This document shows, one piece after another, positions 47,755-60,735 of a stretch of DNA of 64,000 nucleotides. The stretch is from the NCBI GenBank assembly GCA_021904315.1, contig CM038913.1, positions 9,795,958 to 9,859,957 of the forward strand, read 5' to 3'. The notes beneath the pieces are model-generated. The model was not told the DNA's origin. It made no database searches and saw only the letters and a list, made by a program, of their open reading frames with translations. Each line of letters begins with the position of its first letter. Position 1 is the stretch's first letter. The position numbers and the translations under genes are program-made. The stretch comes from Sphagnum magellanicum. Its lineage: Eukaryota > Streptophyta > Sphagnopsida > Sphagnales > Sphagnaceae.

Positions 47755-47880
47755 CGGAATCCAAAGCTCCGCCAAAAAAAAAAAATTCTCCCGTCAGATG
47801 GATCGCTAACCTCCCTCAAAGCCATCACTACGGAATCCAAAGTTCCGCCAGAATTCTCCCGTCAGATGGATCGCTATATT
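47755..47880 (+). repeat. 76-base tandem duplication
   Basis: CGGAATCCAAAG.TCCGCCA followed by AATTCTCCCGTCAGATGGATCGCTA occurs at 47755 and again at 47831. The first copy has an A-run inserted between the two words. Confidence 0.85.
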
Positions 47881-48039
47881 TAGCTACTGTCCGTCACGGG
47901 ATGGCCTCTCAACCACGCGCCCGCAGCCGGTTGGGCCATACTATCCGTCCGGAGTCAGGGGAGGTTTCATTCTTCCTTTACAATATATCAGCACAAGTTA
48001 TGGTCGAAAGAAAGGCCATTAAACCACTAAACCACTAAA

Positions 48040-48610
48040 AGTTGAGAATTGACCCAATCCCGATGCGTGCAAGTGAAGTGTGACACACTACAGGAAAGCT
48101 CTCGAGGAGAGCTACAACTTTGGTTCAAAACTCGTTTCGATCCGCGCTCGAAGCGAGAAGTTATGAACACCCAAAGTCCCAAGAGTCCAAACCGAGACAG
48201 TTTCGGGACTCCACTTTGGGAGTCCCGGGAAAAAGAGCTATTTGGATGCAAGTGCGGCGGAGAGTTGCAGAGAATATAGTATATGGGGGAAGGTGGTGGC
48301 CTCCCCCGAGTCCGGGTCGTGGTGAATCAAGTGAGTCAAAGGTTGCCCGTGGCTTGTCCCAACACTGAAAGTGTGCAGAATGAGTTCTAACCAACTTGTT
48401 GGTTGGATTTAGATGTAGGACCAAATAACTAAGTAAACTTGTCCCTCTTCCTAGTCTAATCCCGGAGCTTTCAGCACGCCCCTCTCACCCCCCTTTAGTG
48501 CTAGAAGCTGGAAACGTGCCCCGAGTCCCCCATACTTCCGCAACTTGAGTGACTTAGCCCCAACTTGGGGCTAACTAGGGACTTGGGAGTGCATCATGGC
48601 AAGTGGATGA
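48040..48610 (-). mobile_element. LTR-retrotransposon-like GC-rich island (fossil)
   Basis: This island contrasts sharply with flanking AT-rich DNA. On the minus strand it carries AAAGTTGTAGCTCTCCTCGA followed by GAGCTTTCC, a word I associate with plant LTR retrotransposon LTRs or untranslated regions. It also has paired CCCAAGT/GGGACT words and CCCCAAGTTGGGGCTAA. No coding domain, paired LTR or target duplication was seen, so it may be a solo LTR or fragment. GGGACTTGGGAGT near 48586 also occurs at 41949, before the Helitron. Confidence 0.45.
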
Positions 48611-51600
48611 AAATATAAACGTTATGGGATGTTGTTAAAATGGTTACTTGTGAATGCAACTTGCAATGGCAATTGAAGGTATTAAAAGAGGTATATTATT
48701 TTTTAATTTCAATTGTATGAAAAGTTGGTTTAACACTTGTAATTGTTAATAATGAATTGCACTCAAAATGTGAATAATTCCAAGATGGTGTATGCCATGT
48801 CCTTTTTTCTTTCTTTATAAGAGTTTGATGTCTCTATTACTTAAGAATCTACATATGTAACAAATCCACCATCCTTATGTTTTATTGAAAATTTTGTGGA
48901 ATTTGAAGGTGCAATGGTTTTGTGATTGTGTGATTATGATTTGAGCTTGTAATTGTGTAATGGCTTTGTAACTATGTAATTCTAGAGTTTTTGTTTCAAT
49001 TTGTTTTGGAATTTGTTTAGGAAATAAAATTTTGAATTTTTTTTTGTTTTGCTATTAGGTTTTGTTTCTACAAGTTATGCATTACATAAGGTTATTAGAA
49101 AAAAAGGTTGCAATTGATTTACATAATTCTACAATGGGTGGACAAGTAAGTTGTTTAGAACTAGGTAATATACATCATGTTAATTTAAGATATAATTATG
49201 CATGTTAATTCTTTTAGGGTTAATTGTTTATCGAATTTTTTTTGTAAATGTAATCGTTTGTAGGTTATTCTTGTTTCTAGTTGTTTGCAATTTATTTTTT
49301 GTTTTATATTTTGCATACTTCTTTTGCAATTTCCATTTCTTTGTCTTGCTTTTGGTAGGTAAATTCTAAGAAATGTTAATTATGTTGTTTGATTAATATT
49401 CGCAAATAGTTAAATTAGATCTCATTTTAATTTTTCTTTTTTCAAATGTTCAATTAATTTTTTTAAAAACACGTGTTTTTACAACCTAAACCTAAACCTT
49501 AGGTGAATCTTGGGTCCTACCTAAATTTTAAACTTTACCCTTAAAAAAATTTGTATTTGAAACCTAAATATTAAAGTTGAACCTTAACGTTTTTTAATTA
49601 GGCCTAAATCTTGAACCCTAGAAGTTGAGGCCTAGGACTTAAACCATGATTATTTAATTATATAATTATTTTTTGGTTTTACTATTGTGTGTCCAATTTT
49701 TTTTCTTAGGTTTTATTTAAGTCTACAATTTAATTTCCAAAGTGTTATAATTTTGTATGATTAGTTTTTTAAGTATAAACAATGGTGAGTTATTTATTTA
49801 TTTGTTATTTATTTGGGGTTTTATTTGTTCTTGTTATTTTTGTTTGTATGGACAACAAGCAAGTTGCCTATTGGAAATTTTGCAATTATAATTGTTTTTT
49901 ATGGTATATTTGTATATTTTGTTCTATTTTGCAAGATTATGTGTACATCTTCCTTGTCCTTACGACTAATTAAATTGCTAGTTTGAACAAAAAAAATGAC
50001 CAAGGTTCATTCACGTTTGGGGTATCAAAAAAAGGAGAAAAGACTAGGACTTTCTTAAGGTTACTTTTACAAATAATGTTTACATAAAACAAATTTAAGT
50101 AAAACAATTCACATGGTGGTGGTGTTTTTTCACATGTCTACATAATTGTGCATGAATATTTGATTTGCAAGAAGAAACACAAAAAATGCTAAAATGGGTT
50201 TTAAAAATCAACTAAACATGTTTTTTGCATGACTTTTTTACACATGTGACATGCATCTAAAGTTAAAATTTTTGAACCTAATGAATATATAAAAACTAGC
50301 CAAATGATTTAATAAAGGAATCATTTCCCTTGCAACTTTTTGTTTCAAAATTTGAAAATTGTGAAATTATCATATGATTTATTTGTTCATCAAATTGACT
50401 TAATGAACATGAAGTTGCATAAAGGGAAGCATGGCTCTCTTATACAAAAAGTTTGAAATCAATTGCATCATTTTATGCATTTTTTTTGCATTCATTTATA
50501 GAAGAATTGTAATATGGACAATTGATTGTAAATCGGTCAAGGACTCAAAAGGACTTTTATAGTATCCAATAATTATTGGATTTTTTTGAATGCTTGTTTT
50601 ATCAATTCCTAATAGTAACACAATAATACACCATAGTTGTAATATGTTGGACATTATGAAATAAATTATGGCAATGGTTCTAAAAATTGGGGCCACTACT
50701 TTTATTAAACAACTTTATAGATCCCTTCCTTGTTTCATTGGGATTTGTTGCTATTTGCTTGATTTAGGCCTTCATTTAAGGACATAATTTTAAAAAGCTT
50801 GGAATTATTGAACTTCTTGTGATTGAAATTTTTGGGAGGTTTGGAAAAGCTTTCATTTTGCTTGTACTTGATGGAGTTGGGCCTAACGACATGTAGGCTT
50901 TGCTTTTTTTTCTTGAGTTCTATTCACAAGATGTTGAGCTTATTAATTTGTGTAGTTCAAACAAACCTACCATTGTGTTTATTAAGAACATTAGTAGTAT
51001 CACATTAACAATAACTTTTAATCAACTTTTCAAGTTCCTAATCTTGCTGGTCCTTAAATATTGATAAAAATGCACAATAAAAAAATGAAGACCAAGACTT
51101 TGCAATAAACTTTGAGGTTTGATTGATTTTTATTTTCTTTTTTGTGTTGCTAGTTTGTTTATAACATAAATAATTGGGATTTTTGTTGTTGCAAGTTGTT
51201 GGGTAGCTAAATATACTTGTCAGCATTTGTTGTTTTGAAAACATTTATTGCAAATGTCATTTCCCATCTATAGCAAGCAAAGACATTTTTCATCACAACA
51301 ATTGTAAGAATGCAATCCCAATGGAGTTTCAAGCTTGAATTATGCACAAGATTAAGCAAAAATTGTATGATGAATTTGATTGTGTCCTTTGTGGCTCCTA
51401 GATCAAATCAATGTTGATATATGATTTATTAACCCTTGAGGATTTGTGAGCAAAACAAGTTTTTTTCCTTTGATTTTTCCATGACAAAAAACCTAAGGTT
51501 GATTTACTTTAAGTCCTACAATTGAAGTTGTTGCATTTTCAACAATGAAAAAAAATGATGTCCCCAAGATTGATTGTTTTAATTAGTGTTTTGTTTGAGA

Positions 51601-53400
51601 GTTTTTGAGGTGTAATGAGATTGTAGATTGTTGCAATTGCATTTTGGGCTTGTACACATGTAGATGATGTACATAGAATAGTAAATTAAACTTTAAACAT
51701 TAAACATTTGTTTTGAACATCATTTGTGTATCTCTTTGGACATGTTCAATTTTTTTAAGTTGTACATATATGGTATGTACATGTTATGTCATAATAAAAA
51801 CTTGGTGTTAGAAGTTGTGGATTGGATATCTTTTATGTTGAAAACCATTTTGGGGTAATGTGAATTTGATTTTGGATATTGATTAGGGTTCAGGGTTTAA
51901 ATCATGAAATATTTGTTTGGTCTAGGTTTGTTTTATGGATGGGTTTATATATTAAGCTTTGGAACTATCTTTGAAACAAATGTGATAATTAATTGGAACT
52001 TGGAATTGTTGTTTGGTAGTTATTTCAACTTGTAATTGGATGCCAAAGGTAATAAATTGTTAGCTTTTATCTAATAGTTGTTTAGTATTTGAACTTGTGA
52101 TTGTATTTTGACTTTCAATTTAAAGTTAATAGGTTGCATTTGGAATTTGAACCTTGGTTTTGAAAGATAAGTAGGTTGGAACTTGGTGTTATAAGTTGAT
52201 GTTGAAAGTTAAATATAGAAAATTGTAAGTTTCAATTTGTTATTTGGTTATTTTTCAACCTACAACTTGAACTTCCAATTTGATTTCAAAACCTAATATC
52301 AATACTAATAGAATAATATTAACTATATAATGGACAAAAAATTAATATAATAACAAAAAAAAGTATCTATAAATCTATCAAGCTAAAATATAACAATATT
52401 AACTTTTCTGTTTGAAAGGTAGTGATATTATTGTATAACTTATTTATGTAAAAATCATAAAATTAGTTTTAATATAAAAAAAAGATTGAACTATTAAAAT
52501 GGAAGTTTAGTCAATAATATTTTATTTTTATATTATTTAAAAATATAATACAATGTGTAAATAGTAATAAAATAATATTCAATATACATTGCAACATAAT
52601 TTTAAATAATAAGGATGAAAATATTGAATAAATATTATGGAGAAAAATATTTATTCTATTTATATAACTTAGTGTAATTAATTATATTAAAATATTAATA
52701 TAAAAATTTCAAAATTTTAAGTGGAAAAGTAAAAAATACAAACATTGAAGCTGAAATTATATATTATTAAATCAATTGATATTTTGTAGGTTAATGTTGA
52801 TGTATAAACATTTTTTTTCATTAAATATATGAATATATGTAAATATATTGGTAAATAAAGTAATTCAAATTTATTTTAAAATATTTTTTCAAATTTCAAG
52901 TTGCATATTAATAATAAATTCAAGTAAGATTACAATTTTAATTCAAGAAAAATATAATAGCATGTTTTAGATTCAAATTTAATAAAAAAAACATATAATT
53001 TAATTATGAAAGAAAAAATAAATTAATCATTGAAATCATACACTAATTTTGAAAAGAAGAAAAAATATAATAATATTCTTGTGAAGATATTTGGGGATTT
53101 CAATTATGTGTGTGTGTGTGTGCGTGTGTGCGTGTGTGCGCGTTGCATTTCAAATGTATTTAATGGCATAAAATATGTTTCAACCACAAAATCAAACTTA
53201 ACACACAATTATATTTTGAAAGTATTAATATGGATTTAAATATTTAATTAAATAAGATTGGTTTGCATTAAATTATTAATTTCCATTCTAGTGTGGGTGA
53301 CTGTTTATTTGACACAATGAAATATTTAGTGAAATATTCAATAAGTTCTAAAATGATTTTAAGAAAATTCATTTAAAACAATGTTTGGCATTTTATGCAC
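48611..53400. other. Very AT-rich gene-free stretch
   Basis: I found no coding or RNA gene. Around 49480-49640 words built on CCTAAA/CCTTA recur without telomeric regularity. From about 52300 to 53000 the sequence is nearly all A and T. A GT/GC microsatellite lies at 53107-53142, just before the Helitron-type relic. Confidence 0.5.
53107..53142 (+). repeat. TG/CG microsatellite
   Basis: Run of TGTGTG with periodic TGCG interruptions inside otherwise AT-rich DNA. Confidence 0.9.
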
Positions 53401-54771
53401 TCAAAAGGTTACAATGTCATAAGTGTGAATTGAAATTTGAATTTTTACATGATTTGCATCAATATGGCCAAGAAAATAGTGAATAAACTTAAATACACAA
53501 AATGTTAATATATGTTTTTAATGGTGGATTATGGGGTGATTTCCCTACCATTTGTTGGATAATGGAATGCTTACAACAACCAATAAATGTATGGAATAAG
53601 GATAATGGTTGGTTAATGATAAAAGTTGGAAGTCAAAACACACATAAAACTTATAATATAGTTTATGGAAACAATCATTTTGAACCTTGTCAATATTTAT
53701 TATCAAGTTGCAAATGCATTAAGTAGTTGCAATGATGAAATTAGAAGTAAGACATATAATAAAAAAAATATTAATAAAAAATGATAGTGAAGAAAATATA
53801 TTTAATTGAAATTTGGAATTAGATAATATTTTCTTGGAAATTTAAAACAATAATTCTAGATGGAAGTTGCAAGAAATTGCATTAGTATTCATTCACAAAC
53901 ATCCAAATTAGGCCTAAACACATTACAAATCAAACATCTTAAACATTTTCAATCTAAACAAAATAAATTGATATTGTGATTGACATTTGTTCCAAAAAAA
54001 CTGAAAAAGTTTATAATAACATAATTGAAATCTTTTCAAATCAATGGTTACCAAATATCTTCACAAATACATTACTATTTGAAACAATTGGTCATCACAT
54101 TGATATTCATTACAAGAAAAAAAATGATTTATCATATGAGAATACAACATTCGTCAAATGGTTAATTTGAATTTTTTCTAATATATAATCATATTGAAAA
54201 TATCTTTGTCAAAGTGATCATCACAAATGATAATTTTAGTCTTGTTAAATACAATGATTTGAAAAACAAGAAAACCCTTCATATTAGTTTGTCTCTTTGA
54301 TTGAACAATAATGAAACATGATATATTTATAAAATATTATAAAATACAACAAGATATTGAAAACATTGGTAAACATGTTTATAATTATTTCTAGAGATTA
54401 TGTTTTGCATGCCATATTTATTATATCTCAAAATCATATATTGCAAAAGTTCCTTGATGTTTTAAAAATGGAAAAAAATTGGATCGTGTACTAATAAAAA
54501 CCTTTAGACTAAACATTGTGAGATCATCTCATCAATAATGAACCATGCATGAATTTTTTTGTCAATGTTGAACAAAAGAAAAGAATGGTTGATTGCACCA
54601 CGTCTTGCATTTGCATAGACATTTCATTTACAAAAATATGGACAATATGGAACTCATGGAAACATTGTCAACATTCCAAAATTTTTGAATCTTGTACAAA
54701 ATGTATTATCACAAATGCCAACCAATGATTGTTAAATTTATGTATTTTTGAAAGAAAAATTAGAATATAAA

Positions 54772-54809
<38 letters not shown>

Positions 54810-55430
54810 AGGTTGTGTTCATCTTAACATAATGATAAAAACATTACGAGAAATTTATAAAACTCTTTTGTATATGGTTGCAAATGTTTCAATTAAACCA
54901 AATTGGGAAACTTTAATAGAATTCACCAATGCATATGAAAATAAACAATGGCAGAAGGATAAATTTGAAAAAAAAAAGGTGATTTGCATGCTTCAAATAA
55001 TTTTGAGGAAGCTATTGAAGAAAATTGTAGATATACGTTTAGTACAAGGCATTTTAAATCTTGAAGAAATAATAAACGATGATATTGAATTCATTGCAAT
55101 TGCTCTAGAATAAGATTTTTAACCGCTTGGATATTATTTCATTTCATGATGCACATTCTAAAGAATATAATTTTCCAATGTTTTTTTTTCTGGGGGGGCC
55201 ATCCAAGGCCATCCTTTACATGTACATATCAAAAAATTGGCACAAGTTGAATTAACAAGTACGAATAGAAAGTTTGTATATCATATAAAGAAGTGCACTT
55301 CTTTCAATTATACAACTTGTGCACCTCACTTTTTGGGCAAAACTCAATTCCTCTCTCTCTATAGTATTTTGGCAAATTATATCACTCATGAAATTTCTCT
55401 TTCATGGCTAATTTTTTTGAGAATTAATTA
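53400..55430 (+). mobile_element. Second Helitron-type relic with OTU-like and DUF6570-like segments
   Basis: The plus strand reads, in order: an OTU-protease-like segment (53502-53700: GLWGDFPTICWIMECLQQPI, NVWNKDNGWLM, YGNNHFEPC); APRLAFA.TFHLQKYGQYGT with HGNIVNIPKFLNLVQNVL (about 54590-54710); and EKLEYKP followed by LGCVHLNIMIKTLREIYKTL (from 54748), which resembles the vRP..V.kAL..L..TpLY block of Helitron proteins. QVELTSTNRKFVYHIKK (about 55240-55300) comes last. I know this order from Helitron-like proteins with an OTU domain (the Helentron type). The Rep HUH motif and helicase are not seen. Stops and shifts break the frame. A TA microsatellite sits inside one frame at 54773-54806. 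The element is a different lineage from the 42-45 kb Helitron. Confidence 0.6.
54773..54806 (+). repeat. TA microsatellite inside the Helitron relic
   Basis: About 17 TA units lie between the codons for LEYKP and LGCVHLN, read in frame as an Ile-Tyr run. It is likely an expansion after the element died. Confidence 0.9.
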
Positions 55431-57788
55431 AAGTCATACATCGGTCATAAGTGGGAGTAGTCCATAGCCATGCCTGAATTTGTTCTCTTTGATTTTCTCT
55501 TGACTTATGCCAAATTTATTTAAGACTTATTTCCTTCGTTTTACTGGATCTTTCAAAATTCACAAGGCTTATTAGTACAACTTGTATTGGGCCTTTTTGA
55601 ATTTCAAAAGATTCAGTTTTATGATATACTCATTCATGTTTTGTCTCAACTAGTCGTTTTTAGTAAGGTTTTCTTTTCATTTTTTGCCATAAACATGCAA
55701 AGGATGATTCATGAAGTAGCTATTAGAATGTTCGAAAGTTCATGAAATATGATAGATTGTTACGTTCTACAATCGGCTTGAAGTAGTTTGTGTCCTAAAA
55801 AAAGGCACAAAATTTGAATGTTTTATTTGAGCTAGTAGTAACCTCTCGTGTTGAAGCACTTCTTGCCATCATTCTACATTGTGCAAATTCCAATAAGTCA
55901 CATAAACTCAAAGCTTGAAAAATGGTGTAGCCACATGAACATACAACATTATTATGCAAGTTCTTGCCATAGAGTTATGAACATTACACAAATTCTCATA
56001 TTCACATCTAGAGATAAACATACTTTGCGTGGCCAATTAAATGCACCTACCCAAATTAAAAAAGAACCTCTTGGGCATGCTACCACACATGAATTGAAAC
56101 CATCCACCTTACTTGTGAAATCCTTAAAGAAAACGTTGGTTTGGAGGGGTCAACATAAAATCAATAAAAGAATTGTCACCAATGAAGCTTTAAAAGATGC
56201 ATATTACATTTTTTTACTTCAAATTGCCATTCAAAAAGTTAATGTTTTACAAATCAAATGAATCAAAAGGCCATTATCTTAGAATTATGTTTCATGAAGC
56301 ATCAAAATAAAATTAATAAACCTAACAAACATGTAATGCCATGAATGAGATGGGATTAACCAATCCAAAATGGTTTTAACCTTTACATGTTCATATATGA
56401 ATGAATATATGTCATCACTAAAAATGATGTATTTTGGCACTAAACCCAATTCTTAAATTTTCCAGCAAGATACAAGTGTGCCACATTTTTAAAGAAATTG
56501 GAGATTTCATCAATGTAACAAACTTTTTTTTAAAAGCCCATATATTCATGAAATACATCAATCATTAAATGGTGAAAAACAAAAGGGTGCATTTGTAATG
56601 CTAAAAGGCATAACAAGTAGCCTTTTTTTGTGCTAGCACAACTAGCCTTCAAATAGCTAAATTAAAATTGAAAATTAAAAAATGAAATAAGTTTTAAGAG
56701 TTTCAATTGCCAAAAGTAAGTTTATTGCCAGATTTGACTAAATCTTTCCTAGGATGGTCACCACTTTTGCTACCTCTTCCTATGGATGATCATCACTTTG
56801 GTTGGATCACAAAATTATTTGAAAAACCACTGATAACAACATGCTCAAATTCACCAATTATGAATGAATTGGATGTTCATGGATGACCTCTCTGTAATCG
56901 ATACATTTCTAAATAACTCTGGTGGGCGTTCCATTTTTTGAAACACCCCAAAACAGTGGAGGAAAAAATATACCGGGTAACATGCCTAATTGCACTTTTA
57001 AAAATTGGAACGGGTCTTTACAATATCTAAGAAATTGTAGGAAAAACTACAATTTTGACTGCAACAACCCAACACTGTTTGGTATACATTGGTTTAGAAA
57101 ACCCATCCAGCTTATGTTGATCTAGTTTGCATCACAAGCATCAAACACAAATCTTGGATCAAGCAATTTTGGCTACAAATTGTTGAATTTCAACACTTGA
57201 TGTTTGATAGGCAATTTGCTACCATTCATGCCAGTTAAAATTTTGCACTAATGAGACTTCTGCTTGAACCAGTGTTTGATACCTGAATAGTATATAAGAA
57301 GAAAAAAAACTCTACAATTATTACTACCCGGAACTGCCAACCACAACTTTGGCAAATTATTAATAGCAGCCTGGACTTTTGTTTTGGGAAAAAGAAAAAG
57401 AAAAAGAAAAAAAAACTCAGTACCCAACTGGTCCTACTTTTGTCAAAAAGATGTTTTGTCCACGAACCTGGCTGTCAAGTCATCACTCACATGCATGCCA
57501 TAGATATTGGGTTCTGGAGATTGCAACAGATAAAATAACATAGATAATCAGCAACTGCCTACCATGACAGCACCTCTGTTCCTTTCAGCAGAGACAACAT
57601 TATGATATTTCTGAACATGCTACTTCATCAGGCAAGAGAGTTCACAAAAATGAAAAATGGTGGGTCACATAAGTTCAATCACTTTATAGCTTGAAAAGTT
57701 TTAGTGAAAATCTGGCAAGAAATGAACCCTGTATAGGTTGATTGCATTGAGTTGTGCAGCAACTTTATCTTTCCGTGTAGCCTCCCAT
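55430..57788. other. Gene-free stretch with one unassigned open frame
   Basis: A 137-codon plus-strand frame (55848-56261, containing SHINSKLEKWCSHMNIQHYY and KPSTLLVKSLKKTLVWRG) looks more protein-like than its neighbours, but I cannot name it. It may be the remnant of another element. From about 57250 the DNA is less AT-rich and should contain the 3' untranslated region of the bHLH gene. Confidence 0.4.
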
Positions 57789-60735
57789 CTAGCAACCACG
57801 GCCAGAACAAAACCTCGCGGTGACTTCAAGTATCTGTGCCTCTAGATTTTCCAAACTCCCTGCGTCCCTACCTGTCATCTGCAAACCAATACAATAAGCA
57901 ATTAAAAGTCTCTGGCAAAGGCCATACATGTGCACCCACATTCCTAGATGCAAAATTTGTGCTGGCTATGCACATCAACATTTCTTGATTTATTCAACAT
58001 AGACAACACTAGAAACAAGTAGGAATTCTAGAGAGGAACTCAGAGAACATTCCTTTCATAAACAGAAGAAAGAATGCACCATGTCTGCTGATGATCAGAC
58101 AATTACTAGTTTCTTCTCCTAATTACATACTGGCTCCTTTGACAGAAGGACACCTTTTAACCATTGTGGTTAAAAGGTGCACCTTTCTCCATTGTCGAAT
58201 GGAGAAGCCTCTCAACATGTAAACTTTTGGATCAGTGATGTCTTGCATGTACCATGTGACAGACAAAATACACCACTTACAGTTTGGCCATATTGTTGTA
58301 CAAGCACTCGTGATCAACTGTAATGGGTCTGACAGAGCATAAAAAAAGATTTCGGAAGAATTTCTCAAACCTGTGCAATAAAAGTGCAAGTTGCCTGCTC
58401 AGATCCATTGATGGCTGTAATGTTGGAGTAGATGATGTTCAGACCCAATGCATCAAGGGCTTTGCTGAGTTGCAATAGTGACCCTGGTTTTCTTTGGCAT
58501 GAAACTTGCACATTGTACATTCCTTCCAGTTCTGATACTGAAATCTGCCCAGCAAAAAAATTGTCAGGTTAACACACAGCTCTTGGAATTTGTCCTCAAT
58601 ATTTCATCTTCCGTGAAGAATACCATGTATCTTCTTCTATACATGACACATAAGATCCATGAATTGCAGAGAAATCTCCACAACAACAATTAAAGGTAAC
58701 ATGACAATGAGTGCAGTCATAACCTCATGAGAGTCGCTCACAAAGTGACAGACCATCACCTTCATCATGAACGGCAGTGACGAGCTGCCATGACTACCCA
58801 CTGAGTTCATCAGCTCCCAACAGTGGGTGTAGATAAGCATATAATAATCTTCCCAATAACCTTGGGCAAACCATTATACACAATCTGCGTCCTGAGTTTC
58901 TATACATGACACATAAGATTCATTAGTTTTGACAAAACCTGGTTGCTTTGGTGGGGCTGGTGGTCAACAGCAGCATGTGGCTCTTGGTTTTTGTGGTTAA
59001 GGTAGTAGACATTGTCTTTAGCTGTGCCTTGATATTCTCCATTTATACCTCCATTGACTTCATCATCCTCAGATTGGCCACCATTAACAACATTTGAGCT
59101 TCTTTTCTCCACACTTAAAAATGAGATCATCTTCTCATCCTTCACAACATCATCCTCAAGCATTTTCAGTTGCTCCTCAAGATTCTGCAAGTATGTGATC
59201 GCATCTGCCAAAATTGAAGCTTTGTCCATCTGCACCAATAACACGTGCTATTTCAGCACAGCAGCTTGGTCATAGATTCACAAATCTGATAGCAGAGAAC
59301 ATAGTCAATATATCCAGTCTTTGTCAAAGGACCATCCCAGACCTGAACCCATTGGAACTGGTGTTCGTGAATTTGAATCGGAGTTTGAGTTTGAATTTGA
59401 GTTTTTGAGATTCCTCTTGTGAAAACACCATGACAGTTTGGGGTATTCACCTATGTGTAGTCCAATCAGGACATATGCCACATCTAGTCAGATACTGGGT
59501 GACTGCCCATGTATGTGGATGGCATAGATGAGTACCATCCTAACCAAATCTAGTTTGGTCACACTTCCCAATCTCCAGATTTGAAATGGGAAAATACACA
59601 GGGTAGGAGGCACAGCCAGTTTCCTCTCATACAATGGCCTGTTCATAGCCTGTGTAATCAACACCTGACACCAGGTAAGCAATGAGAACCCACCCAAAAT
59701 GGAATAGTTTTTTTGTGGTTGAATCTCAAATCTCACCTTGCTGATGATAGGCACAACTGATCGCAATCTGTACAAGCTTTGATTAAGTTTCTTCCTTCGA
59801 TTGCGTTCTGACACAAGATTTCTGGACATAAAAGTCCCTGCCAATATTTGCTCAAACCCACCCTCAATCTCCTCATGTTCCTCCAGTTGATCCATTGCAG
59901 ATTCCCATATATCATCTTGTCCAGTGTTGTTTTGTGTTCTCTCACTACCCATGTGGTTCCCTTGTGGATATTGTCTACAATCTTGAGGTTCAAGGCTTTC
60001 TGCAAGTTGCCTAGCAGTCATGTTATGGTCAGGAGGAGATCCATGCAGACTGGACTGGCACTGACATAATTTGACACCTGCAGCAGTGTGAAATTGATTG
60101 CAACACGATCCCTGCATCTCAACTCCACCAGGAAGACTTTTGCAGGTTGAATTGCTCAACGAAATCCTCTCTTGGACTGCTGCAAAGCCCTTGTTCTCAT
60201 CAGGCTGAGTTCGAAAGTTCCTACTCTGTATCTGCTCAGAACCATGTGATTCAGTGCAGGATGTAACTAAAGCAGGTAAAGGTGCACAGACTTGATCATC
60301 CCTAGTGGCATCCAGTAGACATAAGTTATGTTTGCCTATTGTATTCCTTACAGCTGGATGTAGTGGTCTGTTCTGCAATCCAGCAGCCTGTCTGCACCTT
60401 GACGATTCCCTAGTGCTAAGGACTATGTTCAGGATTTCTCCAGAGACATAATTTGTCCCTGAGGAATAGATTGGAAGCACCACAGGTGAAGAAGATAAGA
60501 CTGGAGACTCTAGCTGTTGTGTGCAAAAATCTTGTGGTACAAACATAGGGTCTCTACCAAATTGCACTGGCAGAGGCAGATTTGCAGCAGATGTTCTGAG
60601 AGATTGCTCCACTCCCGTCAGACTTTCCCATATCTCTTCCCTTGGGCCATCCCCACTGGCCATTCCTGGGCATTTTTCCAGACACACCAAAAGCTCCATG
60701 TTAGAGATGGGTGCTACTACTGCAGACAAGCCCAT
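57789..60735 (-). CDS. bHLH transcription factor with C-terminal ACT-like domain, subfamily III(a+c)-like
   Basis: It is a nuclear dimerising regulator expected to bind E-box DNA. Five exons keep frame on the minus strand: 60735-59737, 59229-58939, 58813-58724, 58544-58371, 57878-57789 (547 aa). The basic region RNLVSERNRRKKLN has Glu310, Arg313 and Arg314, the E-box contacts, with Asn instead of His at the first contact, as usual in subfamily III. Helix 1 and loop (LYRLRSVVPIISK) end exactly at the first intron. Helix 2 (MDKASILADAITYLQNLEEQ) opens exon 2. Exon 4 encodes an ACT-like fold (SELEGMYNVQVSCQRKPGSL, ALDALGLNIIYSNITAING). The last exon adds MTGRDAGSLENL...ILEVTARF. Exon 3 has a weak acceptor and is the least certain. 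The start is the first ATG of the open frame; a start at the internal MELLV or an extra upstream exon is possible. Confidence 0.85.

Noticed and set aside
58900-58938. bHLH protein ending in LSKLMNLMCHV
   Set aside because: This reads through a GT donor at 58938. Splicing restores the ACT-like exon in frame, so it is intron read-through.
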